From: Gautieria morchelliformis
Lineage: Eukaryota > Basidiomycota > Agaricomycetes > Gomphales > Gomphaceae
Assembly: GCA_015179125.1 (NCBI GenBank)
Contig: WHVA01000054.1
Coordinates: 186,001-250,000 of the forward strand
Length of the DNA stretch: 64,000 nt
Reading direction: 5' to 3'
This document shows, piece by piece, positions 44,401-55,698 of this stretch. A program made the translations under genes and the position numbers. Under the pieces are notes generated by a model. That model was given only the letters and a program-made list of their open reading frames with translations. It was not told the DNA's origin and made no database searches. Position 1 is the first letter of the stretch; every line of letters starts with the position of its first letter.

Positions 44401-44447
44401 GCGAACGGGATGAGGGTTGAGAGGGTGAGGCATGCAGATGACCACAT
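41430..44447 (-). pseudogene. Tc1/mariner-type transposase (copy 1), split and degraded
   Basis: Minus-strand pieces match the intact copy at 55699-56904 exon by exon: the N-terminal exon at about 44312-44435 ('YSKDLRD', a stop, then 'VIHQKFKLQKKS'), then 'ISTVWRTLHSLGLQRKKV', 'LVFTDESAIDLRRTYRLVGW' (first Asp), 'SVLVMDNCAIHHIPEV' (second Asp) and 'LPPYSPDLNPIEESFSFIKA' (Glu), ending at about 41430 in 'GWMKDSGYL'. A 1811-bp TIR element (42499-44309) separates the first exon from the rest. A stop in the first exon and a local deletion beside the insertion site make it non-functional. Confidence 0.85.
42499..44309. mobile_element. 1811-bp TIR element in Tc1 copy 1
   Basis: The ends are inverted repeats of about 32 bp with three mismatches: CCCAGTGAGAATCGACTCGG at the left, and CCCAGTGAGAATCGACCCGT when the right end is reverse-complemented. 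They are flanked by the 7-bp direct repeat TATCAAG (42492-42498 and 44310-44316). No transposase is visible; the small open frames inside lack motifs. The CAGTG-type terminus recalls hAT, but hAT TSDs are 8 bp, so I leave the superfamily open. Probably non-autonomous. Confidence 0.8.
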
Positions 44448-44509
44448 ACAGTGTTTCTGGAAGTTCCCGAAACAATGGTTGAACTTTGACTTTTCTTAGC
44501 TAAGTCGAT

Positions 44510-44822
44510 AACATCAACTTGCCATTATTCTATCTAGACTGGTACCTATGAAGAATATGTAGTTATTTATTAATGCAAACCTTTGGATGCTCACAAAAGG
44601 GTGTTTGACCACCCAGCCTAGTGGCCAAAAATGAAAAAACTCAAAAGTTTGTTTTACTTGGATTTCATACATCTGTGCCCTAGCTATGATCAACATATGT
44701 TCATGTACAAAATCTCAAGGCAATCCAAGCAGAAGATAGTGAGAAATCCTTGTTCGAGTTTTGCGCGCTAAAATGGAATCAAATTTGACGCGCGCCTTAC
44801 GTACTGCAAACAGGTGTAATCA
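44510..44822 (-). repeat. Dispersed repeat M (copy 2), uninterrupted
   Basis: Inverted match to 22092-22117 plus 23189-23475. It shows the intact site (GTACTGCAAACAGGTGTAAT, 44802-44821) into which the X-family LTR inserted in copy 1. Confidence 0.7.
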
Positions 44823-46430
44823 ATAATGCCACTTCCGGGCCCAGCGTCGTCATCCTCTGATGGTAATATTGAAGTACAGCGTCCTGACGGCCACCCTTAA
44901 CCTTTTCATCTATGTATGCATCATCTGTAGATGAAAGTGTCCAGCTAATGTCTTATCCAGCTGTGGTTTGAAATGAGAGCTGCTTTCAGTTCAGTAAATG
45001 CATGGGCAACAAAGCTACGGACCTTCATGGTGGGGTATCACACGTCTATTCAGAATTAACATCGATTGAATTACGACAAAAGCTTCTAATCACGCCTTAT
45101 TGTATGGGAATAGTTCCCTTTGTGCATACTGGGAGCTTTCTCTTGGGCACCCTCGCTGACTATCCCATTTATGTCAGTCCCAGCTTGTTGACACCAACCA
45201 AACACACAACAATCTTCTGCTCAAAGCCATGGACTACTTGGAGCTTTCGCTGGTCATTCTGACATGCCTTTGGGATAGTCAGTTGTCACCCTATCAGTTT
45301 TCGTGTTAGATAACCATTAATGTTTTTTCAGTCCTTTTGGTGGTCACATTTTGTAGCTATCATCGTATTTTTCAACGAGTTCATATGGTTAACACCATGA
45401 CGATCTCTCTGCTAATGCATCTCTCTGTTTTCTGTTTGTTTCGCCTCCTCTTTGCTGTGTATGTTTCTCTTCGGATACTTCAATTAATAAGACTTACCCC
45501 ACAGTGATATTTCTCTAAGCATCCTCATGACGTGGATCGCTCTGCTTGATAGGAACCCAAATTCGAATGTGACTTTGATCATGGCGGATATAACTAATTT
45601 GGGAGGGCCGCTTTGTGAGTGTCATGCAAGCATTCCAATGTCTTTCGCACGCAATTGACCTATGCCCTTGTCCAAGTTCCCCTTGTCACCGTCCTGTTAC
45701 TTGGTCTTCAGGGCGTAAGCCCTCTCCGATTGCTGTCCTGATGCTGAGAAAATGCTGAAATGATTTAATGATTGGGTCTAGGACATACTGCAAGTTTGGT
45801 TTCCTTGCATTGTTTTCAGTGCACCACAGACTTGCACCACTGAGTCAAATCAGGCTCTCGATAAGGAAGTCCTTCCCATTCCAAACGAAGATGTGGCTCC
45901 ACCAGAATCATTACCAGATATGCACGATATTTGTTAATACATATATGGATATTCCTTTTTGTGATAGTTTGCCTGTCACAGACATCCTGTGGTTGTGCTA
46001 AGAATTCCTAACATTCGTCATGGTTCAGTGTGATTCCATCAGGGCTGATCACAGTAGAGGATTTGGAGAGGATTTGACAAGGATTTGAAGTTAAGAAAGC
46101 CCAATAATGCCCCCCAAAACCAGTTTTAACTGTGATTGCCCTGTTCCAAAAATGGATTTGAGAGGATTTGGGAATGCTGATGCCGTATGTTAGAATAAAT
46201 AAACACTTACACTTCGTTTATTCTATCATTTAAACAATGATTCTTATTAACTGTAAAGCCCCAACACCAGTTATACCTCCAGCAAGCTCATTTCCCCTAT
46301 TCATTGTGCTCATGGGAAGCACAAGCTTGGGGACCTCCGTTAGATTAAATGGAATTATATATTTCATCCTATTCACAAGGTTAATGCTGTTATTCTCTGG
46401 TTAATACTCAACACGACCTAAAAAGATTCT
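44823..46430. other. Low-information stretch, one possible MITE
   Basis: I recognise no gene over 1.6 kb. At 46040-46143 a 104-bp unit begins CAGGGCTGATCACAGT and ends AACTGTGATTGCCCTG, an imperfect terminal inverted repeat of hAT-MITE type. The flanks do not give a clean 8-bp duplication. AGGATTTG recurs four to five times inside it and just after it. Confidence 0.4.
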
Positions 46431-46439
46431 CTGCAAGTT

Positions 46440-47000
46440 GAATTGAACGCACCTTCTTATTGACACTGTCTATGATGCTTCTGCCCTCATGGCTTTTGTA
46501 TTTCCCCAGCATGTTCTTTCTTCACCAGGTGATTGTTTGACACGTGCAATACTTGCCCCAACAAATGCTCAGGTTGGCCTCTAGAATTCCATGCTAATCA
46601 ATCTCCTGCAGCATCCTGAAAAGTCATACTTTGCTAGAGACAACCTTTGTGAAACCGATGATGCTGAATTGCAATCTCGAGTGGTCATCATCCAAGTTGG
46701 AACAATAATTGTCACTGTATGTATCCTGAAAGGCGTTGGTGGCGTCAATCAGGTCAATCCATAAGACATCCTCATACCAAGGATTACCCATACCGCTTTC
46801 CTACCCACCTCACAACACACTTTACTCTGCCAGCAATTTCCCCTCGTGCCTGCATACACTACCACTTTTAATAGCTGTCAAGGTGTTACACTTGACTGCC
46901 TTGGAATTGATCTTTCCCCTATCAGGAGTTCCTGCTGTAATAGTCGTCCCCCATTGTTCCTTACATACTCATGTGTCATGTCCTACCCGAAGATGATATG
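46440..47000 (+). pseudogene. Helitron (Pif1-like) helicase C-terminal remnant
   Basis: The plus-strand reading 'LIDTVYDASALMAFVFPQHV', 'RAILAPTNAQVGL', a TAG, 'NSMLINLLQHPEKSYFARDN', 'LCETDDAE' and, in another frame, 'IPRITHTAFLPTSQHTLLCQ' and 'QFPLVPAYTTTFNSCQGVTL' followed by 'DCLGIDL' follows the order of the C-terminal Pif1 helicase domain of Helitron RepHel proteins. The last segment is the helicase motif before 'HGQLYTALSR', which is not preserved. No Rep nuclease domain and no Helitron ends were found. A stop and at least one frameshift are present. Confidence 0.7.
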
Positions 47001-47114
47001 TAAATATGGTTCTCCCTCTATAACCTGCAACTACATACTACATTGTGTGTTATTTGCTCACTGAGAACTCTTTGGCCTGTAACCCCGCGCTCTTTGACCC
47101 TTATTCATGACTCA

Positions 47115-47481
47115 CATTTCTTCACAGAGGTCTTCCATGTAAGCCACAACACAAGCCGGCGTGAAGCGCCAGCATATCTTGTAGTAGTAAACTACAACAC
47201 TCCAGAAGTGTACATGGCGGACAGTGGGTTGCACTTCAAGAATGAGGAGGTAACAGGCTACTGTAGGGACCACAACATCGCACACATCACAATGCCGGCA
47301 TACGCTCCATGGACGAATGGCTTGATAGAGAATGCCAATAAGATCCTGCTAGGAAGGCTCAGAAGACTCTGCGCACTGGACACGGACGACACGGAGTACG
47401 GGGACAATAGCCCAACATCGACACCAGACAACTGGCCGGACCATATGGAGGAGGCAATCCGCTTCATGAACAACTGAATTC
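47115..47481 (+). pseudogene. Gypsy G5 integrase core fragment
   Basis: 'EVYMADSGLHFKNEEV' supplies the second catalytic Asp and 'YAPWTNGLIENANKILLGRL' the Glu of an integrase core, followed by 'NWPDHMEEAIRFMNN'. It resembles the integrase of the Gypsy lineage to which G2 and G3 belong. The upstream first Asp and everything after 47481 are lost; the right edge joins a truncated LTR of an unrelated family. Confidence 0.75.
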
Positions 47482-47825
47482 TGGAGAGGAGTGGTCGAGG
47501 TGGAGGGCGAAGCCAAGCGAACACAGGGGAGGAGTGGCGAAAGGGGAAATGGGGATAACTAGGTGCAGGAAATACACAAGTCATGACAATCTGATTATCA
47601 GAACACCATCGGAAGAAGGTTGAGCAGAGGAGGTGATAGGCCCGGTGATGCTGCCAAGTCGGTACAAAGACGTCGATCGTGTGTTGACGGCGTGGCTATG
47701 GTAAATGGCGCAAACAGTGAGAATCGGTTGTCGAACATGGCCATGGTGATCAGAACAAACATGGAGGGGGAGTGAGAAATGGGAGAACAGAGCATCTGGG
47801 TATGAGAAATAAACGCGTCATGACA
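47482..47825. mobile_element. Truncated LTR, family TGTCA (copy E)
   Basis: About 344 bp matching the 3' quarter of the LTRs at 7080, 54305, 60016 and 62219, ending AACGCGTCATGACA at 47825. The 5' three quarters are missing, so a deletion or exchange joined the integrase fragment on its left to the G2 gag gene on its right. Confidence 0.75.
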
Positions 47826-50076
47826 ACACCGATAGATAACAATCCGGCCTCCCCCCCCCCACTCCCGCTGCCCCAGAACAAGGGCAAGGGTAGAGACATC
47901 TCACCATCATCCGACGGCAGAGCCTCAAGAGTGGGGCATGCTTTGATACGATATCGAAGTAGAAACTCAGCCCGCCGCTCACAAAGTCGAGCGACGAGCG
48001 TCCTCCCTGACAGGGCACAACAACCCAAAAGACGAGTGCCTGATGATGACGGGCAAGCCTTGGAATATTCGAGCTCAAGTTGCAAAAGCTCAAGGACGCA
48101 CGGCATCGACGATGAGATGGCAGACGCGATGGCCAAGCAAGTGCAAGACACACTGCACCAGAACATGCTCACAGGCCATAAGCATGAGCATATAGCATCG
48201 CAGCTCGACGATATCGCGACGTCCCTCATGCAGTTCAGTAAGGAACTCCATCAAACAGAGGAGATCCAACAACGAGATGCAGCATCGCTAGAGGACATGC
48301 AAAAGGTGCTTTGCTCATGTGAAGAGCCCATAGCGTCCATCAGGAGTGCGCCCCGTGTGGCGGTGAGCAAGCAAGCCTGCTCCCCCGAGGACCAACGATG
48401 ATAGGAGCAAGACGGACGACACATGCCGCTGCCAGCCGCCCCGGTCGAACAGGATGTACGATTCAGAAGTGAATCACACACAGAACCGGCTGTACCAACA
48501 AGCAGCCACAGACGATCCAACAGATCGTCAGAGAACATGTTGTCTCAGAGCCTGACTCTGAGACCACAACAGAGAGCCTAGAGCTCGAGGCCACACACTG
48601 GCAAAGGAAAGAAGCCAGTGCGGCACGCCGCCACACACAGGCTCTCGAGCTGCTAGTGCAGAACACTGCAGCTGCCATGGCCCAAGGCCACACCGACCGG
48701 CAGCCCAACAAGCAGCTCACGTGTGCCGTACAAGATGTGTGGCAAGCACGTGCAGCCTACAATAGCAGGTTGCGCCTGCGCAATGCAGGACTGACGGGTG
48801 ACACGCGTCATGCGCCCCTGCCAGAAACCCGTGCACCGGAGGCGCCCGGCCCAGAGCCGAACCCAGCCCCGGCCCAAGTCAGAGCCTACACAGACATGGT
48901 CCACATGACATCACAGCCACGTGACCAGTCCATGGCCCCAACTGAGGGCCTAGGAATACCAGATGAGCCAGAAAGCGTGCAAGAGCCATACAATGGTATC
49001 ACAGGGATGATACGTGTCGCAATGGCCAATGCCATTGACACGGACCCTGAGAAGTCTGCGCTGGCCCATTCCGAGCCATATGCGGGAGGGTCCGACCTCG
49101 AAGAATTTGAGGTCTTCGTTGCAGCCATCTTGAGATGGCTCAATATGCATTACCTGTTGGGACCAATGAGGATTGATATGCAGGTCAGGTACGTGGGCAC
49201 TCACCTCACCGGTGAAGCCCAAGAATGGTTTCTTTGAAACGTGGAACGTTTTAACCACCAGGTCCACAATTGGACCCTAGAGACGGTGATGCAGGGCCTG
49301 CAGAAGCGGCTCCTTCACACCCTGACATACCACCACGTGTCAAACTTGGCACAAAGACCGTTCAGGAGATGCTGAACGACCTCACGAAATACGCAGCTCG
49401 CATGATACAGCTGCCAGATGACTACACATTCCAGAGATGGTTAGTGTCAGCTTTGGGCGAAATGCTGCACAATGAGGTCCTCAAGAAGGGCTACAATGCA
49501 GAAAGCAGCTCTATTGCGCAGCTCTTCGAGGCAGCCCGCATGATCGAGGAAGTGTCCCGCTACAACATGGGGATGTGTTGGGCAGAGAGCACAGCCGCAA
49601 CGGCCAGCGCATCACGGTTTGCACTGAGCAAACCGGTGCCACAGACAGGCCCAAGCAGACCTTCCCCCTTCCAGAGGAGCGGGACACCCCAGCATCCACA
49701 GCCGCCCCGTCCTTCCCAGGCGGGATGGCCACCTGAGACTAAGCAGCCTCAGGCCTCGGGAAGCTCATCAAAGCCGAACTTCCCTCCAAAACCATCGGGT
49801 TGTCCACTGGATCGACCCGGCAGTGCTCCAAGCAGCATCACATGCTTTGAATGTGGCCAGCCAGGGCACATAAAAGCGGAGTGCCCATGGCTCAAGTCCA
49901 GCATATGGACAGCAGCCGCAAGACACGGTGATGACAAGGAGCCGGAGCCGGATCCCAACCATGCCCCTCTTCCGCAAATCAATGAAGAGGGGGAGGGTGA
50001 GCCTCAAAATGATGAGGATCAGGGAGATGCAGCGGCTCCCGTAGACGAATGGGAGCCCGAGCCATCCCAGTATTAG
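47826..50076 (+). pseudogene. Gypsy G2 gag
   Basis: Homologous throughout to the G3 gag at 57395-60015. Segments: 'KGKGRDISPSSDGRASR', 'HKHEHIASQLDDIATSLMQF', 'YAGGSDLEEFEVFVAAILRW', 'GEAQEWFL', then a TGA (49235-49237) where G3 has CGA, 'TVQEMLNDLTKYAARMIQ', 'LKKGYNAESSSIAQLFEAAR' and the CCHC knuckle 'CFECGQPGHIKAEC' (about 49850-49892). A TAG ends the frame at 50076 after 'EWEPEPSQY', where G3 has Tyr. The 5' end was replaced by the LTR fragment at 47825, and several frame changes occur between 48400 and 49300. Confidence 0.85.
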
Positions 50077-51101
50077 GACTGGGACGAAGAAACAGCGGAC
50101 AATCAGACAGCATATACGTCCAGCGCGATTAGAGTCGTGCTGGACAACAACGGGACCGTCAAAGTAATGGCATCCTGCACAGCGGCCACCCCAGACAAGG
50201 TGGTTGAGCCAATGTATCGCTATCGGAGCAAGCAGCGATCGTGGCCTGTGCGGCCCCGACATAAGAACCGTACCCTGTTGGGGTACTGGGAAATCAATGC
50301 TGTGAAGGCCCACTGTCTCCTTGAAAGTGGGAGTGAAGGGGTACTGATCTCCCCTGAATTCACACGGGCCACAGGCATGAAGACATTTGCCCTAGAACAG
50401 CCAACAACATCGGGAGCTGTTCCACAATCAATTGTGGAGGGAACACGACCATTAAATTTGGTTGTAAACTCCATGACAAGTATTTCAAAGTAGCGAACAT
50501 CAAATACTACGACGCGATCCTCGGGACACCTTTCCTGAGGAAGCTAGGCGTCACCCCGGACTTTTATAGCCCAGGGACAATTCGCCTAGGGGACGAAAAA
50601 GTCCCCATGGGCAAGGTATCCTTCAACGAAGACTTGTCGAAGGAGGACCAGGCGCTGAAGGTGAGCAGGCTCACCTCCAGGCCACGGTCCACTCAAGCCC
50701 ATTGAAGCCAGGAGAGCAAGTTGTGAAACTGCTTGTCCTCAAGCTCTCCCTTTACACGTAGGGAGAGACACGCCCATCTGGCGATGAAGGTGTTGGGGAA
50801 GAAGAAGGCGCTCCAGTGTTCTGCATGACCAAATAGACGCACAAGGCGCTTAATGGGGTCTTGTTCTGCTGGCATTGTCCCCACGGACGATGACATTCCT
50901 CGCTTGCGTGAGGAATGGATGGAAAATATCACTGACCTCATCAGTGGTATTCCACTTGAGCTCCCACCTCTAAGGGAGGTCAACCATGAGATCAATCTCA
51001 TTGATCCCAACAAATGCATGCGGTATCAACTGCCGAAGTGCCCAGAGCACTTCTGCGAAGAACTTTCCATCAAATTGGAAAGATACACCACCACAGGGTG
51101 G

Positions 51102-51795
51102 TGTTACGACCGTTCATTTCCGACTTCCGACCCTCAGTTCCGCCACTCCTTCCGCCCCTCCAATAGCTCCGCACAACGTTCCGCCCCTCCGACATTTCCG
51201 ACATTCCGCCCCTTGTACATTTCCCTTGTTCTTTCGACTCTATTACTCGGACCCACCGGACCCACCTCGCCATCCATCAAAACCATATATCCGGTCACCC
51301 TTGTAGTTCGTTGTCAGATATGTTTTCCCGACCCCCTTGTTCTTTGCCATTGTTCTACCTTACCCTGAACCCCCCTTGTAGTCCCATTGTTCCCAATTAG
51401 TTAGTTCCCACACATTGTACTCGACTTCCGCTTCCTCCGGAATTTGCTTAGTACAACACCATTACTTGTTGCTCTGCGCTTTGTATAAAAACCCCCTCAT
51501 GTATGTCTGTTATTCTGCAATCAGATAATCACCTTCGATACTTGATTTCCTTCGCTCCATCTCCTGTTCTTAGCACAGCGAGTCTAGCAAGATCTCAGTC
51601 TCTCTCTCAGCCTTCCGTCTTCCGCCTTCCGCCTCAGTTCCGACTCAAGTTCCGACCAAACCTCTGGTCCAGTACTTTCCGACTTCCGGCTCATTTCCGA
51701 AATACCTAGGACGATAGTTCATTGGGGGCGCAACCTATAAGTTGAAGCCGCTGTCCTTTCCAGTTCCGACTTAGTGGAAATCTCGATACGTAACA
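51102..51795 (+). mobile_element. Solo LTR, family TGTTACGA, in Gypsy G2 RT
   Basis: 694 bp, starting TGTTACGACCG and ending ATACGTAACA, with perfect TSD GGTGG (51097-51101 and 51796-51800). G3 at 62140-62155 shows the uninterrupted target (AAGTGGTGGATTCC). Many short TTCCG/CGGAA repeats inside. A TATA-like TTTGTATAAAA at about 51480 supports plus orientation. Confidence 0.9.
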
Positions 51796-52108
51796 GGTGG
51801 TGGATACCAGCTGTGGCACACCAAGTGGTACCAATGCTCTGCATGCCAAAGAAAAATGGCACGCTACGCACGGTCTTTGATCTGCGACAGCAGAATGAGA
51901 ATACGGTGAAGGACGTTACGCCCTTCCCAGATCAGGACGTTATCCACAGCAACATAGCGCGCTGCCAATACCGGACGAAGCTCGATATGTCTGAAGCATA
52001 CAAGCAGATCCGGATCCGTCCTGAAGACATCGCAAAGACGGCATTTGCAACGATACTTGACATGTTCCGAAGTCAAGTTATTCAGATGGGAGATTGCAAT
52101 GCGCCATC

Positions 52109-53179
52109 TTTTAGATTAAGATATCAATTAGTGCCTTTTAACAAGTGAAATCTATTGCTCAGTGATTGAAACCACTGTGTTCGCCTCTCTTCTATGTGCT
52201 GACTAAGCCCTTCGAGGCGCGTCCAGCACTGATGAATGAGGGTCACGTGACCATGTCGACAGAAAAGTAGTGTCGATCCAAGGGATAGTCAAATCAAAAG
52301 CGTTTGGTTTTAAGGTAGTATAGAGTAAACAGTGATAGTAGACTCTCAACGAAGATTTGGAATAAACTATTAAGATCTGAGCTCTGTAGCTATCAAACAA
52401 GACTACAGCAATTTCAGGAGGCAGAATAATCGATTCTGGATGATTTTGTTCATACATTTGTACTAGCTATTTATACTATATTGATAGTAACTACTAGTGT
52501 TCAAGATATTGGATGGATGGGTCTAAAAACTACTTTGTAACTAAGGGGTGACTAATTTATAGTCATAAAGTCATGGAGTGATGGGGATGGTGTTAGGATT
52601 GTCTGGGGCTTGGAATAGAGATCTGTACCTAGTATACAAAGCCCCTGTCCACATGATGTTAAGATAGTAATCAGTCAGACATGTCATGGGATTCAAATAG
52701 AAAATGGATCTGAGTTTACCCTGCCCAGCATATATGCTGGGCTTGGAGATGGGGCCGCTGTCTCTGTGCCCTTCTTGTGGGGCAGCTGATTGAGTATGTA
52801 TGCTGCAGATGACTTTCTCAGGTCGCTCCACAGCACCCTGTACCCCTGCGCAGTCTATTATTCTCTGCGGCGTTTGGTGCCCGCACCCACTTGGTGCCTG
52901 TGGCCTGGCACCTGTCGACGTCATGGCCGATGCCATCACCCGATAGGCGCGCCGTCCCTGATCGACCGCACGTGGTCGACGCTCGAACTCCTGTATATCA
53001 CCCAATTTATGAGTAATATAGCATGACATAAATTTCGTGTGATCGTCGTCTGCGCCGACGTCTATCATGAATATAATTTCTGTTTCTTTTGATTTTTCTT
53101 TTGTTTTTCTTTTCTTTCTTTATTAGTTTCTTTTTATATATAAATGATTTGAAGTGAAATAATTGCGTTTGTCACAACA
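52109..53179 (-). mobile_element. 1071-bp LTR-like insert, family X/Y (copy Y), in Gypsy G2 RT
   Basis: Flanked by TSD CCATC (52104-52108 and 53180-53184). The plus strand begins TTTTAGATTAAG and ends TTTGTCACAACA. It is collinear with 22118-23183 over its whole length. The minus-strand open frame around 52571-53068 is partly shared with copy X (both include 'RRAYRVMASAMTSTGARPQA'), but no family is recognised. Confidence 0.85.
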
Positions 53180-53751
53180 CCATCGACATTCCAACGTCTG
53201 ATGACAGCAATCTTCCGCAACTGCATAGGTCACTTCATCCACATGTATATGGATGACATATTTGTCTTCTCACACTCCATTAAGGAGCATGAAGAAAACC
53301 TCGGCATAGTCTTTGACAGACTACGCAAAAATCACCTCTTCTTGAGCAAGAAGAAAGTTGATCTCTACTCGGAACACATGGAGTGCCTTGGCCACATCAT
53401 AGACGGCCAAGGCGTGCATGCAGATGTGGACAAAATGCAATGCATCCGCGAATGGAGAAGGCCCAGGACGTTCAATGACGTCCAACGCTTCCTTGTGCTC
53501 ATACAATACCTGGCACATTACATGCCAGACGTGAGCGCATATACCACACCATTATTGGGGTGTGTGCGTAACAACCGGCCGTTCAAATGGACGCCACTGC
53601 TGGACAAGTGCCTACAAAGCATAAAGGCACTGGCATGCAAGGCCCCCATCCTACGACCAGTCGACCCCCAGGGCAATGACCCTATCTGGGTCATCACGGA
53701 TGGGTCAAAGTCAGGCGTCGGTGCCGTATACGGCTTCTGCGTGGTGCACAT

Positions 53752-54304
53752 GTGCACATGTCACTCACATCCAAGTATACCTTCTCTCCAACTTGGTACT
53801 CCAGGACCAGAACTCAGTGTTGGTTGTAGTACCTTGCCATGTCATGCTTTGCCTTCATGAGGGCAGATTTAGCTTCCAAGAGGGTCAAATCCTTTCAGTC
53901 TCAGAACTCGTTGACCATCTTGAGCCAGCACTCCACCTGGCATGGTTCAAAGCCCATGCAGGTGCCACCTGGAGTCAAGCAAGAAGGGAGTTTGCTGCCT
54001 GGCCGAATGCATATGGTTGTTGTACTGGAATTGCACCAGTAGAAGTAGCTTGTCCCAGCCATTCTGCCTCTAATTGACAAAGAGGTGGAGATACTGCTCT
54101 AGCTCCTGGTTGACCCATTCCATCTGTCCTGCAAATGGTATGCCATAGTGACCAGCTTATTCCGAGCAGGTGGGAGAGCTCCCGCATCAGTCCCACAACA
54201 AACTGCGGACCTTCATCAGAAATGACTTGCCTCAGAAGTCCATGCCTACTGTCTGATGTAGTGGGACATCTGCAGCAACTGAGCTACCAACTCCAGCATC
54301 TTCC
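53752..54304 (-). pseudogene. Gypsy G4: inverted integrase piece of a G1-type element
   Basis: The minus strand aligns to G1 from its integrase zinc region (at about 6540) to 'EYQVGEKVYLDVSD' (at about 8660), with a deletion inside the core and several stops ('GFEPCQVECWLKMVNEF', 'LLEAKSALMKAKHDMARYYN'). It abuts G2 at about 53752 and a TGTCA-family LTR at 54305. Confidence 0.8.
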
Positions 54305-55573
54305 TGTCAGGATTGGTTTTTAGGCGTTAATATCGTGTATTAGTGAACACAGCGAATGCCTGAATAACTTGTGTGAATAAGTATGCCGTTCGGCGAATAG
54401 GTGAACCAATAAATGTTCACAAGATAAGAGGGTTGCCCAAACAGAGCTCTCCCTATCTACAGTTGTAGCGAAATAGCCCGTGGCACTTGATGATGTAACG
54501 TGCAAGGTGTCACGGAAGGGCTGTCTGAGTAGTGACAATCCCTTTGCCGGCAAAGGTGCTCCTTCGGAACCCTTCGCCAACAGCACAGAAAATAGTTCGA
54601 AGGCTAAGGTAACGAAGTGGAGTATGAGAACTCACCAGTGATGTCTAAGTCCTCTTCTGGTTGAAGATGGAAATCTCCAGGAGAAGGCTCAAGATGATGA
54701 TCACAGCGAGGTCAAGTTTGCACAAGATGGACGACGTATGATAATTGAACTGGGGAATATACATGTGAATGTAAACTACTTATATCGAATGCTCGTAAGG
54801 TATCAGCGAATAGGAAAGAGGCCGTTGTGAGTCAGGGTTGGATAGGGGTGCGCAGTCATGATACTAAGTAGATGGAATAAACATACAATAGAGTGAGGGA
54901 AGAGTGCGAACATGAAACGAGGGAGAGTAAAGGTGGCAAAGGCACTTATGTACGAAACCATGTCTTGGGACCCACATACATGCTACCCTGCACGGACTCT
55001 TCGTCTACTGGGTTGATCCCACACGACCTACGGACAGGACATCCCACGACTGCATCCTGGCCATATGAACACCCAAAGGGGTTGGATCAAGAAGCTGATG
55101 GGACTAGTGATAAGCCATCACACCGGATAGGGGACGTCGATCGTGTTTGATGGCATGCCTGCTGGGGAATGATGCAAGCAGCGAATAGTCGTTCGGCGAA
55201 TGCAACGAAGGGTGAACGGAGAGGACATATAGGAGGAGTGGTCGAAGTGAGGGTTGAAGCCGAGCGAAGGTGGGGGAGGTATGGTGAAAGGGGAAATGGG
55301 GATACCAAGGTGCAGGAAATACACAGGTCATGACAATCCAATCATAGGAACACCATCGAAACAGGGTTGAGCAGAGGAGGTGATAGGACCATGATGAACC
55401 ACCAAGTTGGTCCAAAGCCATCGATCGTGCGTTGATGGCGTGGCCATGTTGAGTGGCGCGAACAGCGAAGATCGGTCGCTGAACAGGGCAAGAGCGATCG
55501 GAGCGAACACGGAAATGGGGTGAGAAATGGGAGGACAGAGTATGCAAGTATGGGAAATAAACGCGTCACGACA
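54305..55573. mobile_element. Solo LTR, family TGTCA (copy B)
   Basis: 1269 bp, TGTCAGGATTGG to GCGTCACGACA. Unlike copies A and D it has no TSD (CTTCC on the left, AGTGG on the right), so its two flanks probably come from different insertions joined by recombination or deletion. Confidence 0.8.
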
Positions 55574-55698
55574 AGTGGGCACTTAAAATGAGTACTTTTT
55601 GCACTACTATGTTTTGTTTACCAATATCATCCATCACATTGCAGATAATTTTCAACATTCTGACAACAAAAAAATTACATTACAGTAGTACAACTGCA
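55574..55698. other. Flank of Tc1 copy 2
   Basis: Non-coding AT-rich stretch between the LTR and the transposase stop. The terminal inverted repeat of Tc1 copy 2 is expected here, but I could not match it convincingly to the other side. Confidence 0.4.

Larger units (their letters stand above)
50137..53750 (+). pseudogene. Gypsy G2 protease, RT and start of RNase H
   Basis: The protease segment reads 'LLESGSEGVLISPEF', with Glu in place of the catalytic Asp seen in G3 ('LLDSGSEG'), then frame changes. RT begins at about 50850 ('DDDIPRLREEWMENITDLIS', 'PLREVNHEINLIDPNK'), is split by an LTR at 51102-51795, resumes 'WWIPAVAHQVVPMLCMPKKN', 'DMSEAYKQIRIRPEDIAKTA', 'GDCNAPS', is split again by the X/Y-family insert at 52109-53179, and resumes 'TFQRLMTAIF', 'HMYMDDIFVFSHSI' (catalytic YMDD), 'MECLGHIIDGQGVHAD', ending in RNase H 'PIWVITDGSKSGVGAVYG' near 53745. 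There it is fused to an inverted piece of a G1-type element. Confidence 0.9.

Noticed and set aside
46040..46143. Confident hAT MITE call
   Set aside because: Terminal inversion is imperfect and the flanks do not form an 8-bp duplication, so it is mentioned only as a possibility.
49768..50313. 181-residue minus-strand ORF opposite the G2 gag zinc knuckle
   Set aside because: Shadow of the GC-rich gag frame. The plus strand has the CCHC motif and homology to G3.
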